Below, in pieces: positions 17,862 to 28,197 of a DNA stretch of 64,000 nt. The stretch is from JACVRW01 sp963734025. GTDB lineage: Bacteria; Actinomycetota; Thermoleophilia; Solirubrobacterales; Thermoleophilaceae. Numbering within the stretch: the first letter of the stretch is position 1; the number at the start of each line of letters is the position of its first letter. A program made the position numbers and the translations under genes. The notes under the pieces were generated by a model. That model was not told the DNA's origin and made no database searches. It worked only from the letters and a program-made list of their open reading frames with translations. The DNA is taken from assembly GCA_963734025.1 (NCBI GenBank), contig CAVTFR010000006.1:1-64000 (forward strand), written 5' to 3'.

Positions 17862-19301
17862 GTGCGGGACCTGCTGAAAGACCTCATGGACTCGGCTCGC
17901 TCGCGAGCCGAGTACGCGGATGCGCGCTACGTCCGGACGCGCAGTGAGCGGCTCGCCACGCGCAACGGCGCGCTCGACTCCCTCGACTCCGACGAGAGCG
18001 AGGGAATCGGCGTCCGGGTGCGCGTGGGTGGCTGCTGGGGCTTTGCCGCCGTGCGCGGCAGCGAGCGCAGCGACGCCGAGGCCGCGCTCGCGAGGGCGCT
18101 CGAGATCGCCTCGGCGCAACCGCTGCCGAGCTCCTCGGCGGCACTCGCCCCCGAGCCGCCCGCCGAGGGCTCCTGGCGCGGACCCGACGGGCACGACCCG
18201 TTCGCCGTCCCGCTCGACGACAAGCTGTCGGTCCTGCTCGCCGCCGACGCCGCTTTGCGGGAGGAGCCCGGTGTGACGCTCGCGCTGGCGCGCTTCAGGG
18301 CGGTCAGCGAGGAGAAGCTGTTCGCGTCCACCGAGGGCGCGCTGTGCGAGCAGCACGTGACCGAGTGCGGCGGCGGCATCGCGGCGGTGGCCGTGGACGG
18401 AGATCAGACGCAGGTCCGCTCCCACCCGGCGTCGCACGGCGGGCACGTGGCGCTGGGGGGCTACGAGCAGTTCACCGCGCTCGACGTGCCCGCCGTGGCT
18501 CCGCGCGTTGCCGCGGAGGCGGTCGAGCTGCTCACGGCGCCGGTCTGCCCGCCCGGCCGCAGCACGCTGATCCTCGCCGGCGAGCAGCTGGCGCTTCAGG
18601 TCCACGAGTCCGTGGGACACGCGGTCGAGCTCGACCGCGTCCTCGGTCGCGAGGCGTCGTACGCGGGCACGAGCTTCGTGCCGGCGGACGGCATCGGCTC
18701 ACTGCGCTTCGGCTCGGAGCAGATGAACGTGACCGCGGACGCGACCAGCCCCGGTGGCCTCGGCACCTACCGCTGGGACGACGAGGGCGTCGAGGGCAGG
18801 CAGGTGCCGATCGTCCGCGGCGGCGTGCTCGCCGGATTTCTCTCCTCGCGCGAGACGGCCTCGGAGATCGGCCTCGAGCGCTCCGGCGGATGCATGCGCG
18901 CCCAGGGCTTCGCTCGCCAGCCGATCGTGCGAATGACGAACGTGAACCTGGACCCAGGCACAGCCGGGACCCTCGACGACCTGATCGCCGACACCTCCGC
19001 GGGCATCCTGATCGAGACCAACCGCTCGTGGTCCATCGACAACCGGCGCCTGCACTTCCAGTTCGAGGGCGAGGCCGCGCGCGAGATTCGCGACGGCCGG
19101 CTCGGGCGGCTCGTGCGCAACCCGAGCTATGCGGGCATCACCCCGCTTTTCTGGGGCAGCTGCGATGCGGTCTGCTCCCCGTCCGAGTGGCGGCTCAGCT
19201 CGCTCCTCGACTGTGGCAAGGGCGAGCCGGGGCAGCTCATGCGCGTCTCGCACGGCTGCGCGCCCGCACGCTTCCGGGACGTCGAGGTCGGCATCGCGTG
19301 A
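17862..19301 (+). CDS. tldD: TldD-type metalloprotease subunit
   Basis: 479-residue TldD/PmbA-family protein. The zinc motif HESVGH (HExxxH, about residues 248-253) marks it as the catalytic TldD partner. With TldE/PmbA it forms a heterodimeric protease that trims unfolded peptides and, in some bacteria, modified peptide precursors such as microcin B17. The GTG start gives the usual helix before EYADARYVRTR; an ATG at 17886 would shorten it. It overlaps the following partner gene (GTGA), so the two subunits are co-translated. No peptide-modifying genes lie nearby. Confidence 0.9.
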   Translation: MRDLLKDLMDSARSRAEYADARYVRTRSERLATRNGALDSLDSDESEGIGVRVRVGGCWGFAAVRGSERSDAEAALARALEIASAQPLPSSSAALAPEPPAEGSWRGPDGHDPFAVPLDDKLSVLLAADAALREEPGVTLALARFRAVSEEKLFASTEGALCEQHVTECGGGIAAVAVDGDQTQVRSHPASHGGHVALGGYEQFTALDVPAVAPRVAAEAVELLTAPVCPPGRSTLILAGEQLALQVHESVGHAVELDRVLGREASYAGTSFVPADGIGSLRFGSEQMNVTADATSPGGLGTYRWDDEGVEGRQVPIVRGGVLAGFLSSRETASEIGLERSGGCMRAQGFARQPIVRMTNVNLDPGTAGTLDDLIADTSAGILIETNRSWSIDNRRLHFQFEGEAAREIRDGRLGRLVRNPSYAGITPLFWGSCDAVCSPSEWRLSSLLDCGKGEPGQLMRVSHGCAPARFRDVEVGIA

Positions 19302-20662
19302 GCGCCCGCGAGCTCGCCGAGCGCGCGCTCCGGCGGGCGGGCCCGGATGCGCTGGCCCTCGTGACGCACGAGCGCTCACTGCTGCTGCGCTTCGCCGCGA
19401 ACCGCCCGACCCAGGCGACGGAGGTCGACGACCTGACTGTCGAGCTCGCCGTGCTGAGGCGCGGGCACGTCGGCCGGGCGGAGACAAACGCGACCGGCGA
19501 CGACGCCCTCGCCGCCTGTGCGCGGCGCGCCGCCGCGGCGGCCGAGGCCGCGGCGGCCGCGGGCGACGGCACCTACCCCGGCTTTCCGGATTCGCCCGCC
19601 GGCGCCACCGTCGGGGGCAGCCCGGCCGCGCTCGACGCCGGCGCCGGCGGGGCGGCGCTCGGCGCAGCGTTCGAGGTCGCGTCGGGCGAGGGGCTCGAGG
19701 CGCACGGAATCTGGTCGGCCGCGGAGGTCGAGCGCGCCGTGGCGAGCGCTGGGGGCAGCGCCGCGGAGGTGAATACCGACGCCTTCATGAAGGTGATCTG
19801 CATGACCCCGGAGCGCGACCGGGGACGCAGCGGCTACGCGTCGCAGGCCTCCGTGTCGTTCGGCGACCTGAACCCGCGCGCGCTGGCCGAGCGAGCCGCG
19901 GCCAAGGCGCTCGGCTCCTTCGCCATGTCCCGCGAGCCCGCAGAATTGGAAGCGGGCGAGTATCCGGTCGTCTTCGAGCCGCAGGCGCTCAGCTCGCTGC
20001 TCGAGCTGCTCGCCTACATGGCCTTCAACGGCCTGGCGCACGCGGAGGGCCGCGGTGCGCTGGCAGGACGGCTCGGCGAGTCGGTCGCCGCCCCCGCGGT
20101 CAACCTGTCCGACTCGCCCCGCTTCGCGCGGACCCTCCCCCACGCCTTCGACGCCGAGGGCACGCCCAAGGCGCCGGTACCGCTGATCCAGGACGGCGTG
20201 GCGCACCGCGTGGTGCATGACATCCGCAGCGGGGCCCTGATGGGCTTCGCCTCGACCGGCCATGCGCTGGCGCCGGGCGGCGACCCCTTTGGCCCCCACC
20301 CCACGAACCTGGTGCTCGCGGGCGGCGGCGCGGCCGGCGCGGGCGAGCTGTGCGCGCCGGTGGAGCGCGGCATCTACGTCACGCGGCTCTGGTACGAGAA
20401 TGTCGTCCGCCCCAAGGAGACGCTCGTGACCGCCGTCACCCGCGACGGCACCTTCCTGATCGAGGACGGCCGCGTCACACGGCCGCTCCACGACCTGCGC
20501 CTGACCGACAGCGTGCTGTCGATCCTGTCGAGCGTCCAGGCCCTGACGGCCGGCCAGGAGCTGGCGAGCGACGGCGAGTTCTACGGCCGTCGCTTCGCCT
20601 ACGGCGTCGTGTGCCCGGCGGTGAGGGCGGGGCGGGTGCGCTTCACGGGACAGGCCGGCTAG
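19298..20662 (+). CDS. pmbA: TldE/PmbA-type metalloprotease partner subunit
   Basis: 454 residues from a GTG that overlaps the tldD stop by four bases. It lacks the HExxxH site, as expected of the non-catalytic TldE/PmbA partner. Family features include GYASQASVSFGDLNP, EYPVVFEPQALSSLLELLAYMAF and the C-terminal blocks IYVTRLWYENVVRPKE and LIEDGRVTRPL. It forms the heterodimer with TldD. Two long Ala-rich stretches (about residues 65-85) lie in the variable N-terminal part. Confidence 0.88.
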   Translation: MSARELAERALRRAGPDALALVTHERSLLLRFAANRPTQATEVDDLTVELAVLRRGHVGRAETNATGDDALAACARRAAAAAEAAAAAGDGTYPGFPDSPAGATVGGSPAALDAGAGGAALGAAFEVASGEGLEAHGIWSAAEVERAVASAGGSAAEVNTDAFMKVICMTPERDRGRSGYASQASVSFGDLNPRALAERAAAKALGSFAMSREPAELEAGEYPVVFEPQALSSLLELLAYMAFNGLAHAEGRGALAGRLGESVAAPAVNLSDSPRFARTLPHAFDAEGTPKAPVPLIQDGVAHRVVHDIRSGALMGFASTGHALAPGGDPFGPHPTNLVLAGGGAAGAGELCAPVERGIYVTRLWYENVVRPKETLVTAVTRDGTFLIEDGRVTRPLHDLRLTDSVLSILSSVQALTAGQELASDGEFYGRRFAYGVVCPAVRAGRVRFTGQAG

Positions 20663-20808
20663 CGGTTTCAAGTGGCAGGCGGCCTGTTCCGGGTACCCCT
20701 GTCTCGCATGCCCATCGCGGCGTGCCGTTCCCAGGAGCCGGTGGAACCGGCGCCCCGGACCTGTGTGGGACGGGGCCCGGGGCCGCCGCCTCCCAACGTT
20801 TGGACGGC
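20663..20808. other. Gap between convergent pmbA and secG, GC-rich hairpins
   Basis: This gap holds several possible stems: GCATGCC/GGCGTGC (loop catcgc, near 20708-20727), GCCGGT/ACCGGC (loop gga) and outer GGCGGC/GCCGCC arms. It may serve as a two-way terminator. I looked for a 4.5S SRP RNA or tRNA and found neither diagnostic loop. Confidence 0.3.
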
Positions 20809-21033
20809 TCAGATCTTGAGCAGGATGATCACGTTCGCAACGAACAGCAGCGCGAACGCGATCGTCCAGCGATTCAGGTTCCGCTCGACCAGCGAGCCGC
20901 CTCCGAACGGGCCCGCGCCGGTGCCGACGCCGAAGGCGCCGGAGAGCCCCGAATCCTTACCCGAGTGCATCAGCACGAGCACGATCAGGATGACCGCGAG
21001 GATCACCTGGACGCCGCTGAGAATCGCTTCCAC
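20809..21033 (-). CDS. secG: Preprotein translocase subunit SecG
   Basis: 74 residues with two membrane spans (AILSGVQVILAVILIVLVLM and WTIAFALLFVANVIILLKI) joined by a Gly-rich loop (GLSGAFGVGTGAGPFGGG). This is the standard SecG layout. SecG assists SecYE and SecA in moving proteins through the cytoplasmic membrane. It is a single gene, divergent from the sugar dehydrogenase gene and convergent with pmbA. Confidence 0.95.
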   Translation of the reverse strand: MEAILSGVQVILAVILIVLVLMHSGKDSGLSGAFGVGTGAGPFGGGSLVERNLNRWTIAFALLFVANVIILLKI

Positions 21034-21073
21034 GGCTGAAAAGAGTAGCTGGCAGTCCCGCGTTGATTAGGCG

Positions 21074-23635
21074 ATGGGCGGGTCCAGGTGGACGATCTTC
21101 GCGGCTACGGCCGCTCTTTTCTTGTGCGCGCCGCTCACGGCCGATGCCGTCACGTACCCCGCCGGATTCGAGGAACGTCCCATCGTGGAGGGCCTGACTG
21201 CGCCCACCGGGATGGCCTGGGCGCCGGACGGACGGCTGTTCGTGATCGAGAAGGAGGGGCGACTGAAGGTGGTGGCCTCCGGCGGAAGCTCCGCCGCCCT
21301 GGTCCACGACCTCTCGAGCGAGGTCAACTCGTACTGGGACCGCGGGCTGCTCGGGATCGCGGTGGACTCGAGCTACGCGACCAACAACTACGTCTACCTC
21401 CTCTACACGCGCGAGCGCCAGCCGCTCACCCCGGACGACGACGGCCAGATGGTCTCGCGGCTCGAGCGCTTCACGATCAACGCGTCGAACCAGGTTCTGG
21501 GGCGCACGACGATCCTCGGCAGCCACGACGGCCCCTGCCCCGCGCCCGCGAACGCGGTCGACTGCATCCCGTCGGAGGGGTTCTCGCATTCGATCGGAAG
21601 CGTGCGCTCGGCGCCCGACGGGACGCTGTGGGTCGGCAGCGGTGACGCCGCGAGCTTCAGCTACGTCGACCCGCTCGCCCTCCGCACCTACAACACCCAG
21701 AGCATGGCCGGCAAGATCATGCACATCGACCGCAACGGGAACGGGCTGCCCGGCCACCCGTTCTGCCCGGCGAACAACGTCCTCACCCAGGTCTGCACGA
21801 AGATCTGGGCCGGCGGCTTCCGCAACCCGTTCCGCTTCAAGCTGCGTCCCGGCGGCGGTCTGACCGTCGGCGACGTCGGCTGGGGCACGACGGAGGAGAT
21901 CGACTTCGTCCCGACCGCCGCGGGCGGCGGCCGCCTGTACGGGTGGCCCTGCTACGAGGGCGCGGAGCCCACCGGCGGCTACCGAGATCTGGATGGGTGT
22001 GATCCCGAGTACGCGAAGGAGGGAACCGCCCAGGCGCATCTCGGCCCGGCGCACACGTATCCCCACGTTCCGGGTGTCGGCGGCTCCGTGCTCGGAGGCC
22101 CCACCTACTCGGGTCCCTACCCGCAGGACTACCAGGGCGACATCTTCTTCGGGGACTACGCGCAGGGCTTCATCAAGAAGCTCGACGTGAGCGGGCCGGG
22201 CCAACCGACCGTGCAGAACTTCGCAAGCGGCGGCTGGGTGGGAGTCGACCTCGAGCTGACCCCCGCGGGTGAGCTGGCCTATGCGGCCTACGGCGACGGC
22301 AGCGCCGGAACCGGCTCGATCCGCCGGGTCGTCTACACGCCCGGGAACGCCAGTCCCATCGCCAGGATCGCGACGAACCAGACCTCCGGGCCGGCTCCCC
22401 TGACCGTCAACTTCAACGGACAGAGCTCGAGCGACCCCAACAGCGACCCGCTCACCTACGAGTGGAACTTCGGCGACGGCACCGCCGTGAGCACCCAGCC
22501 GGCCCCCGCCCACACGTACGCGAACGCGGGTACCTATACGGCCCGCCTCACGGTCCGCGACGGCCGCGGTGGAAGCGGGACCGCGACGGTGCAGATCAGC
22601 GCGGGGAACACTCCCCCGCTGCCGCAGGTCACGGGCGACACCACCTACCGCGGCGGCGAGAGCTTCCAGCTGAACGGCTCCGCCACGGACCAGCAACAGG
22701 GAACCATCCCCGCGTCGGGACTCTCCTGGGACGTCAAGGTCGTGCACGCGGATCACATCCACTCGCTGGGGACCTTCCCCGGCCGTTCGCAGCTGACCCT
22801 CAACGCGATCACCGACCACGACGCCGACGCCCACTATGAGGTGACCATGACCGCGACCGACGCCGGCGGCCTCACCGCGCCGGCAACGGTCGAGCTCGAT
22901 CCCGAGACCACCACGGTCCGCCTCATGAGCTCCCCCTCAGACGCCCCGGTCTCCTACGGCGGCCGTCAATACACCGCGCCGCTGGAGCTCGAGACGGCCA
23001 TCGGGTACCGCACCACGATCAGCGCGAGCGACCCGTTCGAGCTCGGCGGCGCCATCTTCGACTTCACCGGCTGGTCGAACGGGGGCACGCGCGTCCAGAA
23101 CTTCGTCGTGCCGGAGAACGGCGCGGAGCTCACCGCCAGCTACACGCAGCGCGCCGGGCCGCCGCCGGATCCCCCCACGGAGCCGCCGATCGATGAGCCG
23201 GGCGTGGAGCTGTCCCCCAGCCCGCCGCCGCCACCCGCGGAGCCGCGGATCGAACCCGACACGGCGGGCCCGGGGCTCCGGCTGCTCGGCGTCAACGCCG
23301 CACGCGGGCGGATTCGCGGCGCCGTGACGGACCCGTCCGGCGTCTCGGCCGTCCAGGTGGCCCTGCGGGCACGGCTCGGGAGCGACGAGTGCTCCTGGTG
23401 GATCGCCGGCAAGCGGAAGATGAGCGTGTCCCCGCGCCGGTGCGACCGGCCGCGCTGGATGACTGCCCGGCTCGCCTCCACGAGCGGTGACGTCGAGTGG
23501 CTGCTCGCCCTCGGCAGGCGGCTGCCGCCGGGCACCTACCGCATCCTGGTGCGCGCCCGGGACATCGAGGGCAACGTCAGCGAGCTGCCGCTCCAGCGGG
23601 CATCGCTCGCCTTCGTGCCCCGGAGCCGGCGCTAG
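21074..23635 (+). CDS. Exported PQQ-type glucose/sorbosone dehydrogenase with PKD domain
   Basis: 853 residues. A signal peptide (WTIFAATAALFLCAPLTADA) leads into a six-bladed GSDH beta-propeller, about residues 30-415. Diagnostic parts include GLLGIAVDSSY, GFSHSIGSVR (His172), AGGFRNPFRF and GDVGWGTTEEID. Relatives oxidise aldose sugars or similar with PQQ and pass electrons to the respiratory chain. A PKD domain follows (VNFNGQSSSDPNSDPLTYEW, near 437-510), then Ig-like modules, a Pro-rich linker (PPPDPPTEPPIDEPG) and a beta-rich basic C-terminal domain, probably for wall or polymer contact. No PQQ synthesis genes are in the window. Confidence 0.88.
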   Translation: MGGSRWTIFAATAALFLCAPLTADAVTYPAGFEERPIVEGLTAPTGMAWAPDGRLFVIEKEGRLKVVASGGSSAALVHDLSSEVNSYWDRGLLGIAVDSSYATNNYVYLLYTRERQPLTPDDDGQMVSRLERFTINASNQVLGRTTILGSHDGPCPAPANAVDCIPSEGFSHSIGSVRSAPDGTLWVGSGDAASFSYVDPLALRTYNTQSMAGKIMHIDRNGNGLPGHPFCPANNVLTQVCTKIWAGGFRNPFRFKLRPGGGLTVGDVGWGTTEEIDFVPTAAGGGRLYGWPCYEGAEPTGGYRDLDGCDPEYAKEGTAQAHLGPAHTYPHVPGVGGSVLGGPTYSGPYPQDYQGDIFFGDYAQGFIKKLDVSGPGQPTVQNFASGGWVGVDLELTPAGELAYAAYGDGSAGTGSIRRVVYTPGNASPIARIATNQTSGPAPLTVNFNGQSSSDPNSDPLTYEWNFGDGTAVSTQPAPAHTYANAGTYTARLTVRDGRGGSGTATVQISAGNTPPLPQVTGDTTYRGGESFQLNGSATDQQQGTIPASGLSWDVKVVHADHIHSLGTFPGRSQLTLNAITDHDADAHYEVTMTATDAGGLTAPATVELDPETTTVRLMSSPSDAPVSYGGRQYTAPLELETAIGYRTTISASDPFELGGAIFDFTGWSNGGTRVQNFVVPENGAELTASYTQRAGPPPDPPTEPPIDEPGVELSPSPPPPPAEPRIEPDTAGPGLRLLGVNAARGRIRGAVTDPSGVSAVQVALRARLGSDECSWWIAGKRKMSVSPRRCDRPRWMTARLASTSGDVEWLLALGRRLPPGTYRILVRARDIEGNVSELPLQRASLAFVPRSRR

Positions 23636-23922
23636 TTCGGTTCCGCCGAGCGTCCCTCGAGCCGGTCCAGCTCGCTGAGGATCACGATCGCCTCGGCGCG
23701 CAGGTCGCTGTCGACGGCGCGCCAGTCCTCGCGTGAGAGCTTCCCCATGCCGTGGTCGAGCTCGGCGTCGCGGATCTCGCGGTACTTGGCCTCCTTTGCG
23801 GCCTGGAGCTCCGCGATGCGGGTCTCATCGCGGCGCTCCTCCTCCCCGGGGGAGCGCAGCGGGCGGGCCACCGCGAACGCGACCAGCACCGCGAGGACGA
23901 GCAGTGCGAGGGCGTATTCCAC
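23632..23922 (-). CDS. CcmI-like cytochrome c biogenesis protein (short form)
   Basis: 96 residues from a GTG. One membrane helix (YALALLVLAVLVAFAVARP) is followed by a charged coiled coil ending in the pattern REIRDAELDHGMGKLSREDW, typical of the N-terminal part of CcmI. CcmI presents apocytochrome c for heme attachment; this short form lacks the TPR domain of proteobacterial CcmI. It lies 20 bases after ccmF on the same strand. No strong ribosome-binding site is seen, so the start is tentative. Confidence 0.7.
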   Translation of the reverse strand: MEYALALLVLAVLVAFAVARPLRSPGEEERRDETRIAELQAAKEAKYREIRDAELDHGMGKLSREDWRAVDSDLRAEAIVILSELDRLEGRSAEPN

Positions 23923-23942
23923 GCTGCGGAGACCACCGGGCG

Positions 23943-26102
<2,160 letters not shown>

Positions 26103-26103
<1 letters not shown>

Positions 26104-26495
26104 TAAGAGGCCGACTCGTCCTTGGTGAACTTCGACGGGCACTTGGTGACGAGCGAGTCGCGCTCGGCGACGAAGGTGCCCTGCTTCAGCTCACCCGAGA
26201 CGATCACCTCGCGTCCCTCGCGGAACGGGTCGGGCACGACGCCCGCGTAGGCCACCGGCACCGACTCGGGCCCGTCACGGTCGCGGATCCGGAAGCGCAG
26301 ATCGTCGCCCGCCTTCTCGATCGAGCCGCGGACCACCTTCCCGGTCAGCTCGTAGGACTTGCCCGGCTCGATCTCGCTCGGCTTGGCGGCCTCGGTGGAG
26401 GCGCTGAAGCTCGTATAGATCAGCGCGGTCGCCAGCAGCACCGCGGCTGCCAGCGCCACCCCAAGCCGGAGCTTGCGCTTGCGGGAGGGATCCAT
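26103..26495 (-). CDS. ccmE: Cytochrome c heme chaperone CcmE, Cys-type variant
   Basis: 130 residues: a basic N-terminus, one membrane anchor (LGVALAAAVLLATALIYTSF) and an OB-fold beta barrel. CcmE binds heme covalently and carries it to CcmF. The classical heme-binding His of HxxxY is replaced by Cys119 in KCPSKF, as in the archaeal/actinobacterial/Desulfovibrio-type CxxxY variants. Here the expected Tyr is Phe123, so the motif is CxxxF. ATG at 26495 is chosen; an in-frame GTG directly precedes it. It is the first recognisable gene of a ccmE-ccmF-ccmI-like cluster; ccmA, B, C and D are not in the window. Confidence 0.88.
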
Positions 26496-26523
26496 CACAC
26501 CGGATTCTGGCAGGCAGGCCCCG

Positions 26524-26859
26524 CTAGCGGCTCGCCTGCTTCGAGCTCGGATGCCCGTCGCCGGGCCACGGCGACAGCAGCAGGATCAGCCGCGCGTCGG
26601 TGCTGGCGCGGACCTCGTGGCGCTCATTCGGCTCGAAGTGGACGAGGAAGCCGGGACCGCCGCGCACCGACTCGCCGCCCTGCTCGAACTCGACGTCACC
26701 GGCGGCGACCATGACCCAGGCGCGCTCGTGGACCTGATGCTCCTGCAGCCGCTCGCCGGCCGGGAGGTTGATCGCGATCACGCGCGTCTCGTCGTCCGAG
26801 CGCAGCACCGCGGGTTGATGCGGCTGGACGTCGAACGAGGCGATGTCCCAGGTCTCCAT
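26524..26859 (-). CDS. Small cupin-domain protein
   Basis: 111 residues forming a single cupin barrel. The first motif is INLPAGERLQEHQVHERAWVMVAAGDVEF, with His and Glu as possible metal ligands, and the second is GPGFLVHFEPNERHEVRA. It probably binds a metal or small ligand in the cytosol. It sits 34 bases after the antiporter gene and 28 bases before ccmE on the same strand, but a functional link to cytochrome maturation is unproven. Confidence 0.82.
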   Translation of the reverse strand: METWDIASFDVQPHQPAVLRSDDETRVIAINLPAGERLQEHQVHERAWVMVAAGDVEFEQGGESVRGGPGFLVHFEPNERHEVRASTDARLILLLSPWPGDGHPSSKQASR

Positions 26860-26893
26860 GGATCCTCCGGATCGGGGGCGGGTCAGTCCGAGA

Positions 26894-28174
26894 TTATGGC
26901 GCGGCGGCGACCGGCTCCGGTTCGGCGGTCCTGTCCTCGCGGCGCGCGATCCACTCTGATCCCGGGTGATCGGTGAGCCCGTGGGCGATGATCGAGATGA
27001 AGACGGTGACTGCCGCTATCGCGGCGATCCGCTCCCCGTTCGGCACCGTCGAGCCGAGCACGAAGAGGGCGAACGTCATCGTCGCCACCCCCTTGGGCCC
27101 GAACCAGGCCATGAAGGCCTTGCCGGCGACGTCGGCCTCGCGGTTGCCGGCCAGCGCGATGAAGACCGCGATCGGACGCGCCGCAAGCAGAGTGAAGGCC
27201 GCGATCGCCACCGTCGCCCAGCCGTCCTCGAAGAGCGTCTCGAACGTGAAGATCGCCCCGAACACGAGGAACACCCCGAGCTTGACCACCTCGATGATGT
27301 CCTCGGCTCGGCTCTCGAAGCAGTGCTGGATATCGGGCCTCCATATGCCGAATGCGATCGCGGCCACGAACACGGCAATGAAGCCGTTGCCCTCCGGCGG
27401 CAGCGTCGCGACCCCGTAGGCGGCGAATGCCACCCCCAGCGCGTACATCGACTTCTGGTGCGGGCTGATCTCGTGACCCAGGGCCCGTGCCCTGGGCATC
27501 AGCCGGCTCGCCACGAGCGCTACGAGCAGCCCGCTGACGAGGCCCACGCCGACGTCCTGCAGGACGAACTGCCACCACACGAAGTCGTCGTCGGCGGCCG
27601 CTGCAGCCGAGAAGGCGAGCACCGCCGGCAGGGCAAGGCCGTCGTTGAGGCCCGACTCGAGGTTGAGCGAGTGCCGGATGAGCCGCGGTACACGCGGGTT
27701 CGTGATCACGGCGGACGAGAGCACCGGGTCGGTCGGCGACAGCAGCGCGCCCACCAGGAACGACTCCGCCCAGCTCAGGTCGGTGACCAGCTTGGTCAAG
27801 AGTGCGACGAGCACGCAGGTGAGCGGCATCGCCAGTACGAGCTTGCGCAGCGGCAGGTGCCAGGCCTTCTGCAGCATCTCCTGCTCCACCTCGAGCCCGT
27901 CCCTGAAGAGGATCAGGATCAGCGCGACGACGGCGAGCCCCTGCACGAAATCGGAGGTCGGGTCGAGGTCGAGCAGCCCGAGGCCGCCCTTGCCGAGCAG
28001 GAAGCCGGCCACGACGAAGGCGGCCGTGAGCGACAGGAAGCTGCGCCGCGCGATCCCGGACACGACGGCGCCGAGCATCAGCAGCAGGCCGAAGATGGCC
28101 AGCGGCTCCTCGAGGAAGTCGACCCCCGCAGCGATGGGTGGCACGTGGAAAGGTTGGCAGAGCAGCGCGTTCAC
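26894..28174 (-). CDS. Cation:proton antiporter (NhaP/CPA1-like)
   Basis: 426 residues with about 12 predicted membrane spans. Conserved parts are LLSPTDPVLSSAVI and SGLNDGLALPAVL, the motif pair that carries the ion-binding Asp residues in NhaP/CPA1 antiporters, and WFGPKGVATMTFALFVLG near the C-terminus. It exchanges Na+ or K+ for protons. The GTG start leaves only 23 bases to the divergent GH2 gene; a GTG at 28144 is an alternative. Neither has a clear ribosome-binding site. Confidence 0.87.
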   Translation of the reverse strand: MNALLCQPFHVPPIAAGVDFLEEPLAIFGLLLMLGAVVSGIARRSFLSLTAAFVVAGFLLGKGGLGLLDLDPTSDFVQGLAVVALILILFRDGLEVEQEMLQKAWHLPLRKLVLAMPLTCVLVALLTKLVTDLSWAESFLVGALLSPTDPVLSSAVITNPRVPRLIRHSLNLESGLNDGLALPAVLAFSAAAAADDDFVWWQFVLQDVGVGLVSGLLVALVASRLMPRARALGHEISPHQKSMYALGVAFAAYGVATLPPEGNGFIAVFVAAIAFGIWRPDIQHCFESRAEDIIEVVKLGVFLVFGAIFTFETLFEDGWATVAIAAFTLLAARPIAVFIALAGNREADVAGKAFMAWFGPKGVATMTFALFVLGSTVPNGERIAAIAAVTVFISIIAHGLTDHPGSEWIARREDRTAEPEPVAAAP

Positions 28175-28197
28175 AACTGGCTACGGTGATGGGGCTG

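Noticed and set aside
20685..20796. Possible 4.5S SRP RNA downstream of secG
   Set aside because: The conserved GGTCCGGAAGGAAGCAGCC-type tip is absent on both strands; only generic GC stems remain.
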